Positions 1-9,469 of a stretch of 64,000 nucleotides of DNA are shown piece after piece (position 1 is the stretch's first letter; every line of letters starts with the position of its first letter). Made by a program: the position numbers and the translations under genes. The stretch spans positions 62,001-126,000 of the forward strand of contig JAPLEH010000055.1 in NCBI GenBank assembly GCA_026391455.1. The letters run 5' to 3'. Below the pieces are notes generated by a model that searched no databases, was not told the origin of the DNA, and was given only the letters and a program-made list of their open reading frames with translations. Source of the DNA: Bacteroidota bacterium (GTDB lineage Bacteria > Bacteroidota > Bacteroidia > Chitinophagales > Chitinophagaceae).

Positions 1-3
1 ACA

Positions 4-1401
4 TTATTTTTTCTTTAACCAGTTTAGAAATCGCTTCCAGTTTCCAACTTTACCAACTTTTATCTCTTTCAATACTTCCACAACAGCGCTCATTTTTGCT
101 TCAAGATTTTCTATACTTACTTCAATCCTTTTTACCTGACCCGGCATATTTTCCCTTATTACCTTTGCTTCATTTCTCAAATCCTCCAGCAAACCCAGCT
201 TACCCAATCCCACCCTGTTCTCCTCCATTGCCTTACTCAACAGGTTCTGTTCTGTAACAGTAATATCTTTAATTGCCTGTAGTTTTTGCTCCACGTGTGC
301 TTTCAGTTGAGTAAGACTGTCATCCAGCACCCTGTCCACGTCAATCACCGCATTTTGTATTAGCCCTCCCCTCGCTTTGATATCTGCAAAATGTGATTTC
401 AGGAACTGCATCAGTTCGGTATGCAGGGAGAATTGCAGGTCCACATTCCGTGCTATTTCCTCAAAATTGCCGGTACGGGTGAGTATGCCCGTAAACGCTT
501 CAGATAGTTTTTCTGAAGTGCCCAGCAAAACCGCCATTTTATCGAGGTAGTCATTAAACCGGTCCAGCTTATCTGTACTTTTCCGCAACTCAGACAACAC
601 CTTGATATTACCTCCAACAAACTGGTTGATATCGATCTCCAGTAATGTGGTGAGAATATTATCCTGTGCTTTCAACGAGTCAAAATTCTTATTCATCATA
701 ACCTCCAGTCTGCTCAGGCCCATATCAAACCGTTTTGTAAACTCCACCATGTTATTCAGTAACCGTTGCATTACCTCATTTACATTCTTACTCACCAGTG
801 GCATTAAAGTCGACTGAATAAAATTGTACAGTATATTTTTATTACGCTCTACACGTTGCCTTGCACGGCTGAAAATATAGCTGGAATTGATTACGGTAAA
901 TGCGATTCCGGTAAAACTGGCAATCATGGCAATCTTCACACCGCCTAGCAATCCCCCGATACCAGCTCCTAGCGCATCGCTTGTGCCAGGCTCGTTCATT
1001 GTTTCGGATAGTGAACTCATATTCCAGAGACCGGCTACTATCCCGCACATTGTTCCCATCAGACCAAGATAGAGGGGTACCGAAACCGTATGGCTGATCT
1101 GCTCCTCCAGCACACCTGTATTGCGCTCCACGATATCCTTTACAAGATTGAAGTCTGGCGAGCCGGTACTGTTACGGGATAAATACTCATTAACAGAACC
1201 GATAAGCTCCTTGCGACCTTCGTTTAACTCTTCATCCATACCTTCGTAAGCTACCGTAACCTGCCCCGGTACCAGCATAAACTCTTCCGGTAAAAGTTTG
1301 CGGTATTTACGTACCCGTACTATGGTGATGAAAAAAGATATGCACTGCAATGCGATCACTACAGCCACCAATCCGTATTCGAGTGTTTCCAGATTATTCA
1401 T
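4..1401 (-). CDS. MotA/TolQ/ExbB-like membrane protein with long coiled tail
   Basis: This 465-residue protein has an N-terminal membrane helix (about residues 9-28), a soluble stretch, and two further helices (about 106-127 and 148-177). The latter are rich in Gly and small residues (LGLMGTMCGIVAGL, GGLLGGVKIAMIASFTGIAF), the pattern of MotA/TolQ/ExbB ion-channel subunits. The remaining ~290 residues are charged, heptad-like and probably form a cytoplasmic coiled-coil tail, an architecture reminiscent of ZorA. It is the last gene of an eight-gene operon and its ATG overlaps the end of the preceding gene by 8 bp. By family analogy it could conduct ions and power or gate the complex. No MotB/ExbD partner with an OmpA peptidoglycan-binding domain is visible; the two preceding single-pass proteins may take that role. 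The stop codon lies at the very edge of the window. The channel assignment is by pattern only. Confidence 0.72.
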   Translation of the reverse strand: MNNLETLEYGLVAVVIALQCISFFITIVRVRKYRKLLPEEFMLVPGQVTVAYEGMDEELNEGRKELIGSVNEYLSRNSTGSPDFNLVKDIVERNTGVLEEQISHTVSVPLYLGLMGTMCGIVAGLWNMSSLSETMNEPGTSDALGAGIGGLLGGVKIAMIASFTGIAFTVINSSYIFSRARQRVERNKNILYNFIQSTLMPLVSKNVNEVMQRLLNNMVEFTKRFDMGLSRLEVMMNKNFDSLKAQDNILTTLLEIDINQFVGGNIKVLSELRKSTDKLDRFNDYLDKMAVLLGTSEKLSEAFTGILTRTGNFEEIARNVDLQFSLHTELMQFLKSHFADIKARGGLIQNAVIDVDRVLDDSLTQLKAHVEQKLQAIKDITVTEQNLLSKAMEENRVGLGKLGLLEDLRNEAKVIRENMPGQVKRIEVSIENLEAKMSAVVEVLKEIKVGKVGNWKRFLNWLKKK

Positions 1402-2665
1402 ATGCTATAATTGCCGGTTTTTCAATGATCCACTCCCCACCTTCCAGCACTGCAATGCCTGGTGTTATCGTCTTTACTCTTTTGGCATTCGACGCCTCCC
1501 CTTTTACTTCACACGCATGATGGAGGTACGCCTCCGGAAAGGTCAGGATTGAATCCACCACACGGGGGATCGGGATCAACTCGAATGAAGCTTTATGTGC
1601 GTTCTCTTTACTGATCATAAACTGATAAATGGAAAAAATCTGTATCACATGATTTCCTGCAGATTCACTGAATCTTCCGCTGATCTTACCAGGTGGTGGA
1701 AAATAAAGGATGCGCTCCTTCTCCTTCAGTATAATAGGCTCCTGCTTATTGTATGGAGCGGCAGGAGTTTTACTCTCCTGCCTTCCTTCCGGGCGCGTAG
1801 TTACAGAATTGCCTTCCAAGGCTATCAATTTCGCATATACTTTTTTAAACTTTTCAGCAGTATTGTTTTCATTTGCTTCGATTGTCAGTAATTTCTGGTC
1901 ATACTGTTTTATTTTTTTCTCCTGATCCATTACTTTTGCCTGCAGAATTGCCAGGCTCTTCTCTATTTTAATAACTTGCCCATCTCCTGTTACACGTGAA
2001 TCTTCAAATACACCAACCCGGTTATTTACACGGGTAACTGCAATCAAGAACAGCAACAGCAGTACCAGAAAGCACAGCAGTATCCAGTGGAGGTTGTTGA
2101 ATATCCATTTTTTTATGCGTTCCTGATTTTCGCCGGGAGAGCCTGTTTGTGAGGATGCCGGAATATCGGCCACATAAAAAGATCGGGTCAGTTTAGTATA
2201 TAATTGGTATTGAAAATTGCTAAACTTCTTTTCAGCATTGGACCTCATATAGGAAATATATTCATACAGTAATGGATACCGGTAAAAGCCAGGATTCCCC
2301 GGCAGACGCGCATACCAGGCGTTATATACCAGAAAATCGGGAAATCCGGATTCGGTGATGTTATCCGGATAATTGTTCTTCATGCTATCGATCTGTTCAC
2401 AGAGTGCTATCATTTTCGTGTACCCCGCAGGTATTGCATATCTTATCCGCTTAAATACAGTGTCTGAACCATACAGGGTTGACGCAACTCTGAAACGGTT
2501 ATCGAAGGCCTGCCGGTCAACAGTAAGGTTATCTACCAGGAAACGGCAAACTGCATAATTAAAGCGGTTGACAGTATTATCGATATATACATTACTGTTC
2601 CCGGCATACACATTCATCTGGCAGCAAATACAATAATATAATAATAATGTCCTTGGAGCAGTCAC
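1394..2665 (-). CDS. Single-pass membrane coiled-coil protein with C-terminal YFPPP domain (paralogue B)
   Basis: I do not recognise a named family. The 423-residue protein appears to start with GTG and a hydrophobic export-type N-terminus (LLLYYCICC, cleaved near YAGNS). It then has about 165 residues of probable periplasmic domain, a strong membrane helix (about 191-212), a coiled coil (about 230-285), a Pro/charged linker, and a compact C-terminal domain beginning with YFPPP (321-325). That domain aligns by eye with the end of the upstream neighbour (YFPPP start, a later CEV/CEI motif, and a G-EW/G-EFW motif near the end), so the two are divergent paralogues. The topology implies a periplasmic sensor or anchor joined through the membrane to a cytoplasmic domain. 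It overlaps the MotA-like gene by 8 bp and lies 40 bp after its paralogue. The start is uncertain; an internal ATG would remove the signal sequence. Confidence 0.65.
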   Translation of the reverse strand: MTAPRTLLLYYCICCQMNVYAGNSNVYIDNTVNRFNYAVCRFLVDNLTVDRQAFDNRFRVASTLYGSDTVFKRIRYAIPAGYTKMIALCEQIDSMKNNYPDNITESGFPDFLVYNAWYARLPGNPGFYRYPLLYEYISYMRSNAEKKFSNFQYQLYTKLTRSFYVADIPASSQTGSPGENQERIKKWIFNNLHWILLCFLVLLLLFLIAVTRVNNRVGVFEDSRVTGDGQVIKIEKSLAILQAKVMDQEKKIKQYDQKLLTIEANENNTAEKFKKVYAKLIALEGNSVTTRPEGRQESKTPAAPYNKQEPIILKEKERILYFPPPGKISGRFSESAGNHVIQIFSIYQFMISKENAHKASFELIPIPRVVDSILTFPEAYLHHACEVKGEASNAKRVKTITPGIAVLEGGEWIIEKPAIIAYE

Positions 2666-2705
2666 AACAAATTAGTTTGGTATTAGCCGAATCCGTTCAG
2701 CGGTC

Positions 2706-3995
2706 TTATAAAAGTTTGATTAAAGATTTTTCACTTAAACGCCAGAACTCTCCCTCTTTGGTAAGTACACCTTCCTTGAGCACCTTAATTTTAGATGCCT
2801 TACCGAAAGGCTCACTTTTGGAATCTATTTCACAAACAGGCAGGATATAATTCTCTGAAGATTCAATGGCCCTTTGCATGATCGATGCATCTTCCACCAT
2901 CAGTTTAAAGAAAGCTTTATCCAGCTTTACCTGAATGATAAAGGCATCATAGGTACGCTTCTCCGGACTACCGGCCATTACTGGAAATCCCTGACTATTG
3001 GGAGGAGGGAAATAAAAAATATCGCCAGTGGGGGCAATGTCTTCATTTTTAGCAACACCAGGCGCTTTATAGCTTACGACCTCCTCTGCAATCGTCGCTA
3101 TGTTTTCCTTCTGCCTCAGCTTATTTTCCAGTTCTTCAATTTTTTTATTTAGTGTAATTATCAGTTTCTCCTGTTCATTATTTACTTTTTCAAGATCATT
3201 GAGTTTGTCGATAAAGTACTGCCGGCTACGGTCATCATCATCTTTTTCTGTCCTCTCCTTTTTGTTACTTTTGCTATTATTTTCCATTACTTCTGATTTC
3301 GGTTCTCCTGCTTTGACAGTTGCTTTTTCAAGGTCATTGTTTTTCCTTTTCTCCTGCTTCTTCTTCTCCCTTTGCAAAAATATCTTTACGAGACTCACCG
3401 CCAAGAATATTACCAGCAACATACCCGCTACAAATCGCACTATTGAGAAACCACCGCTTTGTGCTATCAGATTATTCTTTTGTGCGAATAAGTTCAGATC
3501 TACCTTGATACGTTCCAGAAATTTGTTGCGGGGGATAGCTGCGGACTGATAATTTCTTTCGTCGTAAAATTTTTGCAAATGTGTACCTGGACTGTTCAAT
3601 GCAAATATGGTTTCCGTAAGGTATCTGCCAATATCAGGATTAGTTACCAGGAGCGTATCATTGTTCTTTAAGTTGTTTATCTCCTGACTGAGCTCTTTAT
3701 ATTCAAACGGGCTATCTGGAATGGCATGAAGGATATCCTCGTATTGTATACTATCAGGTCTTATTTGCTGATAATATTTATAGACTGCAGTTGTATCTTT
3801 TCCCGATCCCAATACATACCCGATCACTTCATAATTATATAGATCAATCAGTGCTTTGTACCCTGCCTGATAACCGGAATCCTTTCTGGCTTTGCCGGCA
3901 TCCAGCGTGGAGACAAATTCTGTGTTGCTGTTGCATGAAGGCGACAGCAACATCACGAATGCCGATATCAACAAAGAAGAAATCCGTATAAGCAT
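2706..3995 (-). CDS. Lipoprotein-like single-pass membrane coiled-coil protein with C-terminal YFPPP domain (paralogue A)
   Basis: The 429-residue protein has a lipoprotein-type signal (hydrophobic stretch then LSPSC, Cys21), a periplasmic domain of about 160 residues, a membrane helix (about 184-204), a highly charged Lys/Glu/Asp region, a heptad-rich coiled coil (about 258-300) and a C-terminal domain starting at YFPPP (328-332). Architecture and C-terminal domain match the following gene. A lipidated N-terminus combined with a downstream transmembrane helix is unusual and would tether the periplasmic domain to the membrane at both ends. The function is unknown. The position between the actin-like ATPase and the MotA-like gene suggests a transmembrane coupling subunit, perhaps a functional counterpart of MotB, although no peptidoglycan-binding motif is visible. 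It lies 18 bp after the actin-like gene. Confidence 0.65.
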   Translation of the reverse strand: MLIRISSLLISAFVMLLSPSCNSNTEFVSTLDAGKARKDSGYQAGYKALIDLYNYEVIGYVLGSGKDTTAVYKYYQQIRPDSIQYEDILHAIPDSPFEYKELSQEINNLKNNDTLLVTNPDIGRYLTETIFALNSPGTHLQKFYDERNYQSAAIPRNKFLERIKVDLNLFAQKNNLIAQSGGFSIVRFVAGMLLVIFLAVSLVKIFLQREKKKQEKRKNNDLEKATVKAGEPKSEVMENNSKSNKKERTEKDDDDRSRQYFIDKLNDLEKVNNEQEKLIITLNKKIEELENKLRQKENIATIAEEVVSYKAPGVAKNEDIAPTGDIFYFPPPNSQGFPVMAGSPEKRTYDAFIIQVKLDKAFFKLMVEDASIMQRAIESSENYILPVCEIDSKSEPFGKASKIKVLKEGVLTKEGEFWRLSEKSLIKLL

Positions 3996-4013
3996 ATATC
4001 TGAATTAATTTAT

Positions 4014-7000
4014 CTATGATAAAGTATTTTCACTAACGATATAATAAGCAGTTTTGTTAACAGCACCTGTCAATGGATAAAAGAAAAGTGTTTCATCGAT
4101 CGGTGCATTATCTTTTCCGTGGAGTTCTTTCAGTTTTACCGTAAGACCAAGCCGGAGATCCTCTTTCAACGCTTCCTTTAATTTTGTCTGTACCCGTTCA
4201 AGTTTGGCCTGGTTAAGCCGGAAAATTCCTGCTATGCGGGTTTCGTGATCATCCAGTATGTCAAACAGCATATTGATACAGGATTCGGATTCCAGCAATA
4301 CCATCTTCATATAATCGGGATCGCCTTCAATCTCCTTATAGGTAGGTGTTAGTTTCAGTTTTTTACTGTCACTTCCTTCAGTCACCTCTGGATTACCACC
4401 AAAATGCGTGAATTTGAGGGCATCCATGATCCGGCCCAGGTTCTCCACTTTCCCGCTTCTGCCTTTATTATATGCTTCCACTAATTCTTCCCTACGGAAA
4501 AATAGTCCTCCTTTGCAGGTAAGTTGCTTAGGCTGACTATCACGCATTACACGTATTGTGAAATCGTGTGACTGATCTGAATACACTGATTTAAATATGG
4601 CTTTGGCATAATCTTCTATACCATTAAACCCGGAAGATCCTTCCACGATAGAAAATATTTTTGCCCCATTGCCACTCAGGATAATTGTTTTGGGCGGAGG
4701 CAGTTTTCTGGCATCCATACACTTGGCCATATGATACAGTATCGCTCCGCAAAAAACAGCCAATACGATTTTCAGGTCTTTATCATTGCTCAGGTCGTCG
4801 AACAATGAAATCTTCTTATCCTTACTCCGCAGCGTAGGATTATCTGCCAGGGAGAATAAGAAAGAAATGATGTCTGCTGAAGAGTGTTCTTCCATTTCAT
4901 TGAATATGGCCGGCAATGAGAAAACTCCTTCGCACATACTTCTGTACCCGCCTTTCCCATCGGGGCCGGCGAAGTATTTCCTTACAAATCCATTGACTGA
5001 TGAACTGCCATTAAAACCATCTCCAAACACTGCGTGAGCGGCGAACCGGAATGATGTAAGAAATGCTGGTTGTTCATTATGAAAGACCATAATGTCTGTA
5101 GTTCCTCCACCTACATCGATGGTTGCTACTGGCCGGTCGCTGCTGCTGATAGCTTGTGTGTTGAAAGCGTAGTAATAGGGTGCCAGCGACTCACTCAGGC
5201 TGGTGTACCGCACCTTTTCCGGAAAGAAATCGGCAAGCACGCCTTCGCCGGGTTTGGCAATTATATCATTAAATGCATTCCGCCTTCCTTCATCCATACT
5301 GCTGGGGAAAAAGGTGATGATCTCCGCCAAAGCAGGATCACCGCCGTTCTGCAATATCTTATTACGGATCAGGAAAATAATATTCTCAAAAAAACGACGG
5401 ATAAGTATCGCATTGCCTGGCTCCTCACTCCATTTGAGATTGCTGCGGATAGCTGTATTGCTGTGCAGGGGCTGCCGCTCGTAAATGAAAGGAATATTAA
5501 AATCAGAGAGACAATACGTATTGTTTCCTTCCGTAAAACGGAGCACTTTTGAAAAAGACAGAATTGTTCTCGTGGGAAAATGATAAGGATCATTTTTTGA
5601 TATCGTAACCGGAAACAATTCATGCTCCACCCAGCTTTGCAGTTCGGGAATAAGCAGGTATGTTGATTCCGGATCAATCAGTGTGGCGTATTGAATATCC
5701 TCCTTATTGATCTCCAGCGGGTAGGTTGATTTACTATCTCCGTCCTTTTTCCATTCCACATGCGTATTGGTGGTACCAAAATCAATTGCAAAAGTGAAGG
5801 CTGATGTGCCTTTCTGTGCATCTTTGAGCAATGGGATCAGCATACCGTTGGCTAGCCCGTTTTGCACCTGTATATAGTCGAAATTGTCCCGTACGATATA
5901 AAACGCTGAACTGAGCACATCTCCTTCCTGCTTATTACTACGTCCCCTTCTGTTGGCCTCTATCCTGCTCTTACTGGTATTCTGATAGAAAGCTAGCTGG
6001 TACAGATTCCGCTGCCGGTAACCATCAGTATCCCGGTCGATGATCATGGCCCGATAATCCGGTTTAATACCGGGGGGATGCAAGAAGAAGGGAAACAACA
6101 CTATGTTGAATAACCCTTCGGTCACAGCCCCTTTATTGAGCTTGGGAACGGCTTGTGCCATTTCATTCTCCGAAACAGGCGGATAATAGATACGTTCGAA
6201 AATTATATAGTCCGTATTCTTTTTTACCGGAATACGCAGCGTGACCGTTACACTCCCCATCACACGCTGTACCATCTCAATCATAGGTTTACCATCATAC
6301 ATTTTGCCTCTGATCAGATCGCTGGTATCAAAGAACTCAAAGAACAAAGGTTTCAATGGCAACAGATAACCTTTGTTGGGATCTCCTGCCTCGATCCGCA
6401 GGTTGCCATCGAAATAGGCTTTATTGGTAGTATAGATTGTACGAATGAGGTAAGGTTCCAGCAGGTCACTTACCGTGAGATAGGGGTACTGGATGACCTG
6501 ACCAGGCAATTTCCGCTTCGCCAAAATCTCTTCCGGTTCTTCAAATGGCACTTCCACGTCTTTGTTCCAATTGTCTGTTGTATATCTGAACACCCGATTG
6601 AGGTTATTCTGCAGAACAAGTGGTTTATCCGCCGAATTGTACTTGTCAGTACTTATCACAAAATCACTTTCTCTTGCTGCATTGGCACTGGTTGCTTTAT
6701 GCCGCTTACGCAATGGATATCCGAATATTTCTATTTCCTCACCTGCGTTGGCGGTTGTAAGGGTATCATATGTTACGCTATAATTCTCCGGTTTAAGCAG
6801 GTTAATCTCGCGGAAAAGTGACGGTGATACGGTCTCCAGCATTTTCAAGTTACGGCTCAGATAATTCTGTATGCATTTCATATCCATACCTATTGCCGGA
6901 TATGCTTTCACCAGATGATGAATGTACTTCTGAAAATCGGGATCACGTTTATACAGCGGCAGATAGTTATTATCAAACACGGTATCGTTTCCAAAAGCGA

Positions 7001-7535
7001 TATCAACCCCTTTGATTTCATTGGCGGTGGTGAAGAAAAGGGTTGCCGGGCTCGTACCGCCAATAACCTGATGGTTATATTCAACAAGGTACAAGCACTT
7101 CAACTTATCAAAATTATACGCTCGGGCATCTTGTTCGAGATACAATTTCATCGTCTCGCCTAAAAGCTGGTGCTTTCTATTGTTGCTGTTCAGGAGCGCT
7201 TTCAGGTGATTTGTTTTATCCCAGGTAAGGATATTGAGTTGGCCGTCAAGTTGGTCAATATTGAAGAGTATCTGCCCCAGATCCAGTGCATCGCTTACTA
7301 TTTTATGGTAGATAGTATCTCCATCCAGTGGATTTTCTTTTTGCGAAAGGTTGGAAAAGGCTGTCTGTACGAGATCAATACGAGCAAAAGGGCTGGGTAT
7401 GCTGGTAATCTGCTTTCGTGCATTTGCACCGGTAGGATCAGTGATACCATCTATCTCTGACCTGCCATAAGGCTGTGTAGCTTTCCAGTCTTCCAGTGTA
7501 TTATCCCCATTATGAAACCTGAATACTTTTGCCAT
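4014..7535 (-). CDS. Large protein with actin/Hsp70-type ATPase domain (SrfB-like)
   Basis: This 1173-residue protein has a long N-terminal half of unrecognised, probably alpha/beta character (1-580) followed by an actin/Hsp70-superfamily ATPase core. Phosphate-1 loop: AIDFGTTNTHVEW (about 583-595). Phosphate-2 loop: ATIDVGGGTTDIMVF (about 804-818). Adenosine motif: IILSGNGAKIF (about 951-961). These three motifs in order and at plausible spacing are strong evidence of ATP binding. The large-protein layout recalls SrfB-type proteins. No transmembrane segment or signal is visible, so it is probably cytoplasmic. The gene starts 3 bp after the tubulin-like gene ends, implying tight co-expression and perhaps a shared complex. 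It may polymerise like MreB/ParM or act as an Hsp70-like switch; the sequence does not decide between these. The closing ~200 residues are helical and charged. Confidence 0.8.
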   Translation of the reverse strand: MAKVFRFHNGDNTLEDWKATQPYGRSEIDGITDPTGANARKQITSIPSPFARIDLVQTAFSNLSQKENPLDGDTIYHKIVSDALDLGQILFNIDQLDGQLNILTWDKTNHLKALLNSNNRKHQLLGETMKLYLEQDARAYNFDKLKCLYLVEYNHQVIGGTSPATLFFTTANEIKGVDIAFGNDTVFDNNYLPLYKRDPDFQKYIHHLVKAYPAIGMDMKCIQNYLSRNLKMLETVSPSLFREINLLKPENYSVTYDTLTTANAGEEIEIFGYPLRKRHKATSANAARESDFVISTDKYNSADKPLVLQNNLNRVFRYTTDNWNKDVEVPFEEPEEILAKRKLPGQVIQYPYLTVSDLLEPYLIRTIYTTNKAYFDGNLRIEAGDPNKGYLLPLKPLFFEFFDTSDLIRGKMYDGKPMIEMVQRVMGSVTVTLRIPVKKNTDYIIFERIYYPPVSENEMAQAVPKLNKGAVTEGLFNIVLFPFFLHPPGIKPDYRAMIIDRDTDGYRQRNLYQLAFYQNTSKSRIEANRRGRSNKQEGDVLSSAFYIVRDNFDYIQVQNGLANGMLIPLLKDAQKGTSAFTFAIDFGTTNTHVEWKKDGDSKSTYPLEINKEDIQYATLIDPESTYLLIPELQSWVEHELFPVTISKNDPYHFPTRTILSFSKVLRFTEGNNTYCLSDFNIPFIYERQPLHSNTAIRSNLKWSEEPGNAILIRRFFENIIFLIRNKILQNGGDPALAEIITFFPSSMDEGRRNAFNDIIAKPGEGVLADFFPEKVRYTSLSESLAPYYYAFNTQAISSSDRPVATIDVGGGTTDIMVFHNEQPAFLTSFRFAAHAVFGDGFNGSSSVNGFVRKYFAGPDGKGGYRSMCEGVFSLPAIFNEMEEHSSADIISFLFSLADNPTLRSKDKKISLFDDLSNDKDLKIVLAVFCGAILYHMAKCMDARKLPPPKTIILSGNGAKIFSIVEGSSGFNGIEDYAKAIFKSVYSDQSHDFTIRVMRDSQPKQLTCKGGLFFRREELVEAYNKGRSGKVENLGRIMDALKFTHFGGNPEVTEGSDSKKLKLTPTYKEIEGDPDYMKMVLLESESCINMLFDILDDHETRIAGIFRLNQAKLERVQTKLKEALKEDLRLGLTVKLKELHGKDNAPIDETLFFYPLTGAVNKTAYYIVSENTLS

Positions 7536-7538
7536 AGT

Positions 7539-9020
7539 TTATACGTTGAATTTTTTTTGGACTAGATTTTTTGTTGCGTAATAGAACATATCCATAAACT
7601 TTTGCTCTGCAGGGGGATCGCCTATTTCTTTCTCCGCCTGATTAAGCTGATCTATATATAATTCATAATTTTTCTTGGCTAGCGGATTAAAACTTTTTAC
7701 CGGTTCATATTCATTGAGTACGTAATACACGTTTTTATCCCCGGCATCGAGCCGGAATGGCTTAAAACCTACTTTGTTACGGCCCAGTTCTATCAGCCAA
7801 TCTGAAAATGCCTTATTATAAGCGTTGAGAAAATCGCTGTAAAATGGTTGTGTGACGAAGTTTTTATCTATCCGAACCTTTCCGTTATTGCTCCATGGAT
7901 ATTTATCGATACATTCTTCCAGCTTATCGCGCATAAACATAAACATCAATTTATACTGTGTCAGAGGTTTTAGTATCCGGTCTTTTGAAAGTGGCCCAAG
8001 TGTGGCAAAACTCAATTCGGGCGCTGCATCTTTTATACCGAACTCCTTGTACACAGGACTTTTTGCCATTCCCGATGCGTCGTTTTCCAGCATATCATCA
8101 TGCAGGTTCATAAAATCAATTATGGACAATGCCGCAGCCACCTCCACGAAATGTGCATCATTTCGCTGATCCGCAGCACCTTCTTTGTTATCATAATCTT
8201 TGGTATCCTTATCGCCGATATAGTAAAGGGCATTGAGGCTGCGATTACCACTCACATTCCTTTCGTAATAATTAAGCGCAGCCTTAGTTTTGGAAATAAA
8301 AGTAGCTTTATCGATTTTGCTGTTTGGATCGGGTGTTACACCAAAATAGGGAAGTATGGTTATGGCGCCAACCTTTGCTTTACGAAGAAACGCGAAGTTG
8401 GGCATGTCTTCCGGAGCATTGCGGATATTTTTCAGTATCAACGGAAAACCAGCTGCACCAGTACCTCCAAAGATAGAGCTGATGATAAATATTCTGTCAT
8501 TTTCCTCAAAATTGGAAGCAAAATGCCTGAATACAGAAGAGTCCTTCAGCTGATTGAGCACCACGCTGCCAATATTGGGATTACCTTTAAAGCCCACTTC
8601 CATATCAGCTTCAAGGTTTTCTTCCGAAAACAGCAAACCTGCAAGTGCTTTATTGGCCTTATCAAGATTATTGTAATCAATAAAATCCATAAACCGTTCG
8701 TTCTGTACTCCATCAAGTTCGAACCTGAAATCAGGCGAGGTAAGTTTCTCGCGTTGATTATTATCTACGAGCTCATTTAAGGTGGTGATCTTTGCCTTAA
8801 AAAAACCTGAGCGTGCCGAATGTGATCTGATCCTGATACGTTGGTAGTTTTTAAGAATGTCCACGGTCCGGTTCATATCACCATTAGCCCTGTCCGGATC
8901 AATTATAACCGGTATGATCTCTGTTGCTTTGATATCCACCCCCGCCCCAAGCAAAAATGTAAGCGATTTAACAACCCTTGAACCCGTACCTCCTATACCA
9001 AAAATGAAAAGTTTAGACAT
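7539..9020 (-). CDS. Tubulin/FtsZ-superfamily GTPase-like protein
   Basis: The 493-residue protein opens with a nucleotide-binding glycine loop, FIFGIGGTGSRVV (5-17), as in FtsZ/tubulin. It continues with a second strand ending in IIDPD (39-43). It then carries the diagnostic tubulin-type signature loop FGGTGAAGFP (184-193) directly before a helix, equivalent to the GGGTG(S/T)G T4 loop. A conserved-looking ILPYFGVTPD segment (222-231) follows. It is shorter than the ~1000-residue 'tubulin-like' proteins and lacks obvious FtsZ C-terminal motifs. No signal or membrane helix is present, so it is probably cytoplasmic. It sits between a small membrane protein (48 bp upstream) and the actin-like ATPase (3 bp downstream). 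The family call is well supported by the two glycine loops; polymerisation and the biological role are unknown. Confidence 0.82.
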   Translation of the reverse strand: MSKLFIFGIGGTGSRVVKSLTFLLGAGVDIKATEIIPVIIDPDRANGDMNRTVDILKNYQRIRIRSHSARSGFFKAKITTLNELVDNNQREKLTSPDFRFELDGVQNERFMDFIDYNNLDKANKALAGLLFSEENLEADMEVGFKGNPNIGSVVLNQLKDSSVFRHFASNFEENDRIFIISSIFGGTGAAGFPLILKNIRNAPEDMPNFAFLRKAKVGAITILPYFGVTPDPNSKIDKATFISKTKAALNYYERNVSGNRSLNALYYIGDKDTKDYDNKEGAADQRNDAHFVEVAAALSIIDFMNLHDDMLENDASGMAKSPVYKEFGIKDAAPELSFATLGPLSKDRILKPLTQYKLMFMFMRDKLEECIDKYPWSNNGKVRIDKNFVTQPFYSDFLNAYNKAFSDWLIELGRNKVGFKPFRLDAGDKNVYYVLNEYEPVKSFNPLAKKNYELYIDQLNQAEKEIGDPPAEQKFMDMFYYATKNLVQKKFNV

Positions 9021-9068
9021 GGTTTTCTTTTTTTAAGATGTAAATGATGAATAATTGCCGACTCCGGT

Positions 9069-9464
9069 TCAGTTTGGGATCGGCGTTCCTTTGCAATTCC
9101 TGCTCCACCACCGGATGGTAAAGGATACTACCGTAAAAAAAAGACAGGCAATTATTCCATTGAACAGCGCAAACACCCAATACTCACTGCCATAACTGAT
9201 ATTCAATGAAGAAAATCTGCTTCGTGGAATTATTACACCCAGAATATAATTGATCACAAAACATACACCCATGATCACAAGCCAATGATACCAGCGACTG
9301 AAGGATGGCCTGTTGAGGATATAATAAAAGAAAACGGCCAGCAGCCCGGCAGAAAACAGTGCAATAAATCCCAGTTGGGAATACAAACCCTCCTGGTAAA
9401 GATCATCTGAGAAAGTGCCTGATCTGAAAAGCACTTCGTAAAGTTTTGAGAAGAAATTATTCAT
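9069..9464 (-). CDS. Small integral membrane protein, three predicted helices
   Basis: I do not recognise this 131-residue protein. It has three clear hydrophobic segments: about 30-52 (GFIALFSAGLLAVFFYYIL), 60-82 (WLVIMGVCFVINYILGVII) and 95-120 (FALFNGIIACLFFTVVSFTI). A short basic/Trp tail follows. The N-terminus (MNNFFSKLYEVLFRSG) looks amphipathic. It starts 5 bp after the vWA-like lipoprotein gene and precedes the tubulin-like gene, so it probably belongs to the same complex as a membrane anchor or adaptor. No catalytic motif is visible. Confidence 0.6.
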   Translation of the reverse strand: MNNFFSKLYEVLFRSGTFSDDLYQEGLYSQLGFIALFSAGLLAVFFYYILNRPSFSRWYHWLVIMGVCFVINYILGVIIPRSRFSSLNISYGSEYWVFALFNGIIACLFFTVVSFTIRWWSRNCKGTPIPN

Positions 9465-9469
9465 AGTCG

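Noticed and set aside
4014-7535. An SrfABC virulence operon
   Set aside because: Only the actin/Hsp70-type core resembles SrfB; no SrfA- or SrfC-like partner is present.
8100-8780. A 226-codon plus-strand open frame
   Set aside because: It is antisense to the tubulin-like gene, which has clear family motifs; the plus-strand product has none.
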